The translations under genes and the position numbers were made by a program. The notes under the pieces are model-generated. The model saw nothing but the letters and a program-made list of their open reading frames with translations. It did not search any database and was not told where the DNA came from. A DNA stretch of 22,500 nucleotides from Actinidia chinensis (lineage: Eukaryota > Streptophyta > Magnoliopsida > Ericales > Actinidiaceae), in the NCBI GenBank assembly GCA_009663005.1, contig VIGQ01001996.1:90001-112500 (forward strand), read 5' to 3'. Positions 18,422 to 22,500 of this stretch are shown piece by piece; the first letter of the stretch is position 1, and each line of letters opens with the position of its first letter.

Positions 18422-18618
18422 GAGAAAGCAATCTTTCGGGATAAAAATTCTTTCATGTCATTCTGCACCCATGCGTCATGTCACAAACTGAGGGGGTAAA
18501 CAACTCGGAGGAAAGGAAAAGATCAATCCACGCCCAGTTGAAGGGTTATGCTCTATGGAATCGTAGAGTTTTGTGTGTTACATCAATTCAAGATGGGGAT
18601 GTTGAAATTTTCTAATCG
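18422..18618 (+). other. Possible exon of an unidentified plant gene
   Basis: After a plausible acceptor (ATTGCAG ending at 18421) two plus-strand frames overlap. One begins AEKAIFRDKNSF and stops near 18498; the other runs open to 18615 and contains TEGVNNSEERKRSIHAQLKG followed by YALWNRRVLC. Joining them would need a one-base shift, which is compatible with the indel level of this sequence. Composition is coding-like, but I do not recognise the protein. It may belong with the open pieces at 18628 and 19025. Confidence 0.3.
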
Positions 18619-18627
18619 ACCTGTTTT

Positions 18628-18795
18628 TCTCAAATAACCTTCACGCAAAATTGGCCTCTCAATCAAGTAATTCCTCGTAAAGGGTTTCGCAACGCTGATT
18701 TGAGTGTCTTTAGTAGCTATCACTCTTATTTAGTTAATGATGATGAGAGTCTGAGAAGTATTGCGCAAATGGGGGACTGGGGGAACGAAGGTGGG
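18628..18795 (+). other. Possible exon continuation, unidentified
   Basis: A 56-codon open stretch on the plus strand, without ATG need, contains TFTQNWPLNQ, GFRNADLSVFSSYHSYL and DDESLRSIAQMGDWG, a varied amino-acid mix typical of a real protein. Downstream, in another frame, PYEPNGDRGGSYSSCFGDGS can be read (about 18807-18866). Frameshifts between these parts would have to be sequence errors or mutations. No family recognised. Confidence 0.35.
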
Positions 18796-19024
18796 TGATT
18801 CCTGGTTTACCATATGAACCCAACGGTGATCGCGGAGGTTCCTATTCCAGTTGTTTTGGGGATGGAAGCCCAAATTTAATGTTCATTAATGAAAAGTTTG
18901 GGATCTAACAATGTAAATGAAATTCCCCCCCGTGCTCTTTCTCTTTCTTTCTTCCTGGGTTTTGGTGGTTGGTTCATTTCATTACGAAAACAATACTGAA
19001 GGACCTGGGCCGTGATTATAGATT

Positions 19025-19217
19025 ATGGGCCTAGATTTCCCTTGGACAAGGCATTCATGGCCGTCTGAAGATCCTACTCAGTCTAAGGATGCAGGTAATT
19101 CAGAAGGGGAAAATTCTTTTTGGTTGGGGCTGTGGAGATGGAAACTGAACCATTGGGCGAATGAACTTGTTTATTCTACGCGTATGGTTGTGGACCAAGT
19201 TCAGTATTTCCGTGAGA
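19025..19217 (+). other. Possible exon with 5' splice site, unidentified
   Basis: The frame reads LDFPWTRHSWPSEDPTQS and then FWLGLWRWKLNHWANELVY and VVDQVQYFRER, a tryptophan-rich, protein-like sequence. It closes at AG|GTAATC (19216-19223), a plausible plant donor, so the stop that follows may not be used. I do not recognise the protein. It may be from the same gene as 18422-18795. Confidence 0.35.
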
Positions 19218-19719
19218 GGTAATCAGCAATCAGCAACTTTCCCCTTTTTTTTTTTCTCCCCCCTACGGCTTATGTAAGGATTTAATGAGGAAAAGTAAAA
19301 GACAGTGGACATCCGAATCAGAGGATTGTCTACCTTTTTCATTTTTTTTATTTTTTCTCAGCCCAATCGAATACAAAACTGCCTAAATGTTTAATGGTAC
19401 GAACTATGGCAAATTTAATTGTCTGAATAAAGTTCCATTGTGTTTGAAAAGGAAAAAAGAAAGTTGTATTCTGACGCAGCGTGGTGTTTAGGTGATTACA
19501 AACCGTATATGTTATATTACGACTAACACGACATAAGATTTATAATTTTTATACCTTATTTTATCTAATCAAATGGAAAGTTGAAATTGAAATACAAATG
19601 TTCATGTTTATTGCGATAGGCAAACTTGAATTGTGCTTATTTTATGAGCATTGATCATTGGTCGAAATTTGTTCTTAGAAATGTGAGATTTCTCTTTGAT
19701 GAGGGATAAAATGGAGCCA
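19218..19719. other. AT-rich stretch, nothing recognised
   Basis: T-rich start after the possible donor (poly-T at about 19244), then AT-rich DNA without open frames. Consistent with an intron. Confidence 0.4.
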
Positions 19720-20420
19720 TGATATTCACCTCGTCATCACTTTCCGTTTCCCCGTTCTCCAATCCGCCTTCCACACCATAGAGGTGGAATTCGAGTGACT
19801 CACCTTCATCCGAGCATGCCGGTCATCTAGGCAATAGATCGCCGCCGCGTTCTCCTGAAAGAACCCCCCTCAGTAGTCTAGCACGCCACTAGTTGGCTGG
19901 CACATACACGGTCTTGTGTTTCCCACATTCTAAATGATTCCTTTCTCGCCGATGCGAAGTCAATTACTCGCCAATATGAAGATAAGATCATTGTAGAGAC
20001 ACACTTCCTGAGAAGACGCCACTTCCATAGACTCATTCTTCATCATCGGTCGCTATAATTACTACTTCCATATGGCATTATCCGATATCATCCTCCGTAT
20101 ATATCTCCAGAATTTCCTTTCATACTTAGTCGTCCGCTGAGGATCATGTTGTTCCTTACACAACTCTCCATTCTTCATTATAAAAAGGAAAGGCCTTTTC
20201 TCATCCTTAACGGTACCGCTTTTGCAATCACAATAACTCTGGTAATTACATTCTGTCGAGAGCTCTGGTGTTTTATTGAGTTTGTCCTCCACCTAGTCTG
20301 ATCTTCTCCACCTGGAGAAGGTTTTTGAGCGGCCTCACTCCGGCCGCTAACATTTGGTTCTTTTCTTGCGCAGGTCGCCTGCATCCAGCCGTTTGCTCAA
20401 TTCCCGAGGTGAAAGGGGGA
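19720..20420 (-). other. GC-richer block, possible broken coding DNA on the minus strand
   Basis: This 700-bp block changes sharply from its AT-rich surroundings (many CCG/GCC words, pyrimidine-rich on the plus strand). Minus-strand open frames at 20062-20292 (76 codons; CNYQSYCDCKSGTVKDEKRP, then TTKYERKFWRYIRR) and 20178-20384 (68 codons) overlap in different frames, and further short open pieces continue to 19750. It may be decayed coding sequence of a mobile element or a gene fragment. No catalytic motif is visible and I cannot name it. Confidence 0.3.
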
Positions 20421-21472
20421 TAAATCTGACTATTGGTGCTCGTCCCAATTTTCTACCACAACACTTCTCATGGTTTTTTGCTAAATAGCACCATCTGGTT
20501 TGGTCTATCACTTGATCATGGAGGATGTATTCTGGGGGAGAAGTAATGGTTGTGACGGTTGCTTTAGTGTGATTCCAAACACACGAATTGGTATGTAAGA
20601 ATGAAACTAAAATCGTTGATTCTGGTACATGTCATTCGGAACCATTGTTTTACATTTGGGAACCTCACTAGAAAGGATATGTTACCAACTACTTTGCAGC
20701 GCGTAACCCACATTGGGTGAGGGTGTTTACTTTACTCAATGCGATGTGCCTTTTTTTGGGGATTTTCTCCCTAACCACCCTATATGATCTCCAAACTAGC
20801 AAGGATGTTTTCCATGGGCTGGGACATTTCCCTCCTCTTCAAAAAGTCAATAAGTAGTGTAAGTTTTCATCTTTGCATTCATGTCTACGGGTTAGTTCCA
20901 TATGATGGCGCTCTTTTTCTATATTATACCTCCAACTTGTAATCCCTGATTCGTGAACAAAAAAGGAATCGTTCCGTCATCCCTACCTGGAAGACACTTG
21001 AATTTATGGCCTCTTAAATGACTTGTAAGGTTCTTTATCCGCAATTTATTTGTCAATTTTCCTAGTTTTGAAAAACCCAAAATGTTGTCCGCTTGAAAAG
21101 TTCATGTATAGAACAATTCAATTTTCCTAAACTATCATTTACAAATGGCCATAAAACTTTTGAAATTGAGAAATAGGGACAATTTTATTAAAAGTTATTA
21201 TCTTTTGATTTAATCTTGACTGCATTAAATACAGTCTTTTTGAAATCCCCAAAAGGGACAAACAAAATGGGACGGAGGGAGAAGTATTATTTTTCATAAA
21301 AGTTAAAAAGTGTAAGTTTCTGTTTGTTATTCATTCGAGAAGTGAAACACAAAATGGGTTTTCATATGCTCGTACTTTTTAGTTTGAGAGAAAACTAGTT
21401 GGTGCTGCTTCCCTGAAACTGAGTCGGATTGTTCCTAATTCAGTGCTTATGTGATGTAGTTGGCAGAAAATA
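20421..21472. other. Non-coding stretch, possibly intron
   Basis: No open frame of note, no repeat seen. It ends 'gatgtagttggcag' (21453-21466), a plausible 3' splice site before the exon-like piece that follows. Confidence 0.4.
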
Positions 21473-21854
21473 AGTGACCCTGGAAGTATGAGGAGGTTGG
21501 TACTCAAGCAAGTTTATGAAGATCACACTCCAAAGTTGAGAGTGTTTCGTTGTAATAATTAAGAAGGCACAAACATCCGGCCAGCCGCTGTTGGCTGAGT
21601 CCCTTGCGTCAATTAGGTTTGCTCCTCAGGGGACAACTGGTACGATTAGTAAAAGCTTACAATGCGATGTGCAATTAACTCATGTAAAACTTTCGTTACT
21701 TACTTCAAATCTTGATTTGCATGTAATTTCGATTCAAAGGTGTCAAGTGAACAATGTACCGATCTGTCTTATGAACGGACAAGAAGGACCCATGGGTGAA
21801 GCCCATCTGGGGTCTTCAGGTCAAAAGACAGGTGCCCGCAGCTCCATATTATGA
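21467..21854 (+). other. Possible 3' exon of an unidentified plant gene
   Basis: After TTGGCAG the plus strand reads KISDPGSMRRLVLKQVYEDH and TPKLR. A one-base shift near 21540 leads into the longer frame KKAQTSGQPLLAESLASIRF, then APQGTTGTISKSLQCDVQ and further to a stop at 21852. The total would be about 125 residues. The residue mix is protein-like. The shift could be a sequence error. No domain recognised. The matching minus-strand frame further on (21849-22100) is probably a shadow. Confidence 0.35.
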
Positions 21855-22311
21855 GATCCAGTCCTGCTGGTCACGGCCCCCATGATGAAGTTCCTGTGGT
21901 ATAGTTTGCTCAGTCATTTGTTTGCGTCTATTATGAAAGGCATTTGATAGCCCATCTAAAATTGTGCTTGCTATGAGTTGCTTATTAAGTTGTTGATAGT
22001 TGCTGCTGAAATCTTGCAGAAGAGAAGGGAATATCTTTTGTTTGTTAACTTTGTGAGGACGTTTGATCTCATTTTTGTTGATGGTGTTTGAGCCATGCAA
22101 TCACAGCGTTGAGAAACCCTAGAGGAAGATTTAGTTAGAAGTGCCTGTTTTTTGAACCAAATGAGAAGTTAAAAGAGAAAAAGATTTGGCTGTAAAGCCC
22201 AAACGTCTATAACGAATGCAACAGTTTTTCAAGTAACCTGGTAATTGCGGTACCAGAGGACCCTAAAACGTTGTTCAAGGGGGTAGCACTATGGCGTCAA
22301 TCGATTATGTG
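21855..22311. other. Downstream stretch, little recognised
   Basis: No gene seen. A telo-box-like AAACCCTA lies at 22114-22121; this motif is frequent in plant promoters but also by chance. If 21467-21854 is a last exon, the first part here would be its 3' untranslated region. Confidence 0.3.
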
Positions 22312-22500
22312 CAAAATTTGATGATAACAAATTCCATCTTATGCTCTAATGTATTAATTCAAGTATGATAGTGCAAGAAATGTTCAAAGCAATATCTCTG
22401 GAGCAAAAAAAAATCGAAGATATTTGGACTGCAAAAACAAGAAGACTTCAAGCACTGAAGATCTCAAAAAATGAAGAACTGTTAGTAAGGGTATTTTGTT
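22312..22500 (+). mobile_element. Possible start of a second copia LTR, cut by the window edge
   Basis: TTTGATGATAACAAATTCC at about 22318 followed by 'ctaatgtattaattcaagta' resembles the start of SIRE/Maximus-type copia LTRs, which I know to begin with TGTTTTGATGATAACAAA. The terminal TG is not clear here ('aaaatttgatg'). The end, any target duplication and any protein lie outside the window. Confidence 0.35.

Overview
The window looks like nuclear DNA of a flowering plant. It is very AT-rich, has no long open reading frame, and is packed with plant-type transposable elements: a Ty1/copia LTR with a tRNA-iMet primer-binding site and a gag remnant, a 1.85-kb solo LTR ending TG...CA, PIF/Harbinger-like MITEs with TAA target-site duplications, and a hAT-like MITE with an 8-bp duplication. 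The species cannot be told from the sequence. No ribosomal RNA, tRNA, CRISPR array, bacterial operon or intact gene was found.

Layout. 1-737 is AT-rich sequence with an LTR-like fragment at the left edge. 738-6660 and about 7179-15631 are two direct copies of one roughly 6-kb unit, separated by a 520-bp spacer that holds a hAT MITE. The unit is not protein coding. It carries two Harbinger-like MITEs, a conserved alternating purine-pyrimidine tract, a more GC-balanced island with G-box and W-box motifs, a long fold-back hairpin, and at its right end a copia LTR. Copy 2 is longer because a solo LTR (10148-11999, duplication ATAAC) sits at a site that is still empty in copy 1 (3819-3823), and because it has a private segment of about 650 bp near 14200-14880. 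Only copy 2 continues past the LTR into a primer-binding site and a broken copia gag (about 16140-16460).

15.8-22.5 kb is less repetitive. It holds a 130-170-bp period minisatellite (about 16894-17740), several short open stretches with exon-like composition (18463-18612, 18628-18795, 19025-19217, 21473-21854), a more GC-rich block of unknown origin (19720-20420), and at the right edge what looks like the start of another copia LTR. I could not identify the exon-like pieces with any known family.

The many 1-2-base indels between the two copies, often in homopolymers, and the frameshifts in every recognisable reading frame fit either old decay or uncorrected single-molecule long-read sequence. 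This limits gene calling throughout. The best-supported result is the relative order of events: the unit was duplicated, then copy 2 received a retrotransposon that was reduced to a solo LTR. I see no convincing new biological system.
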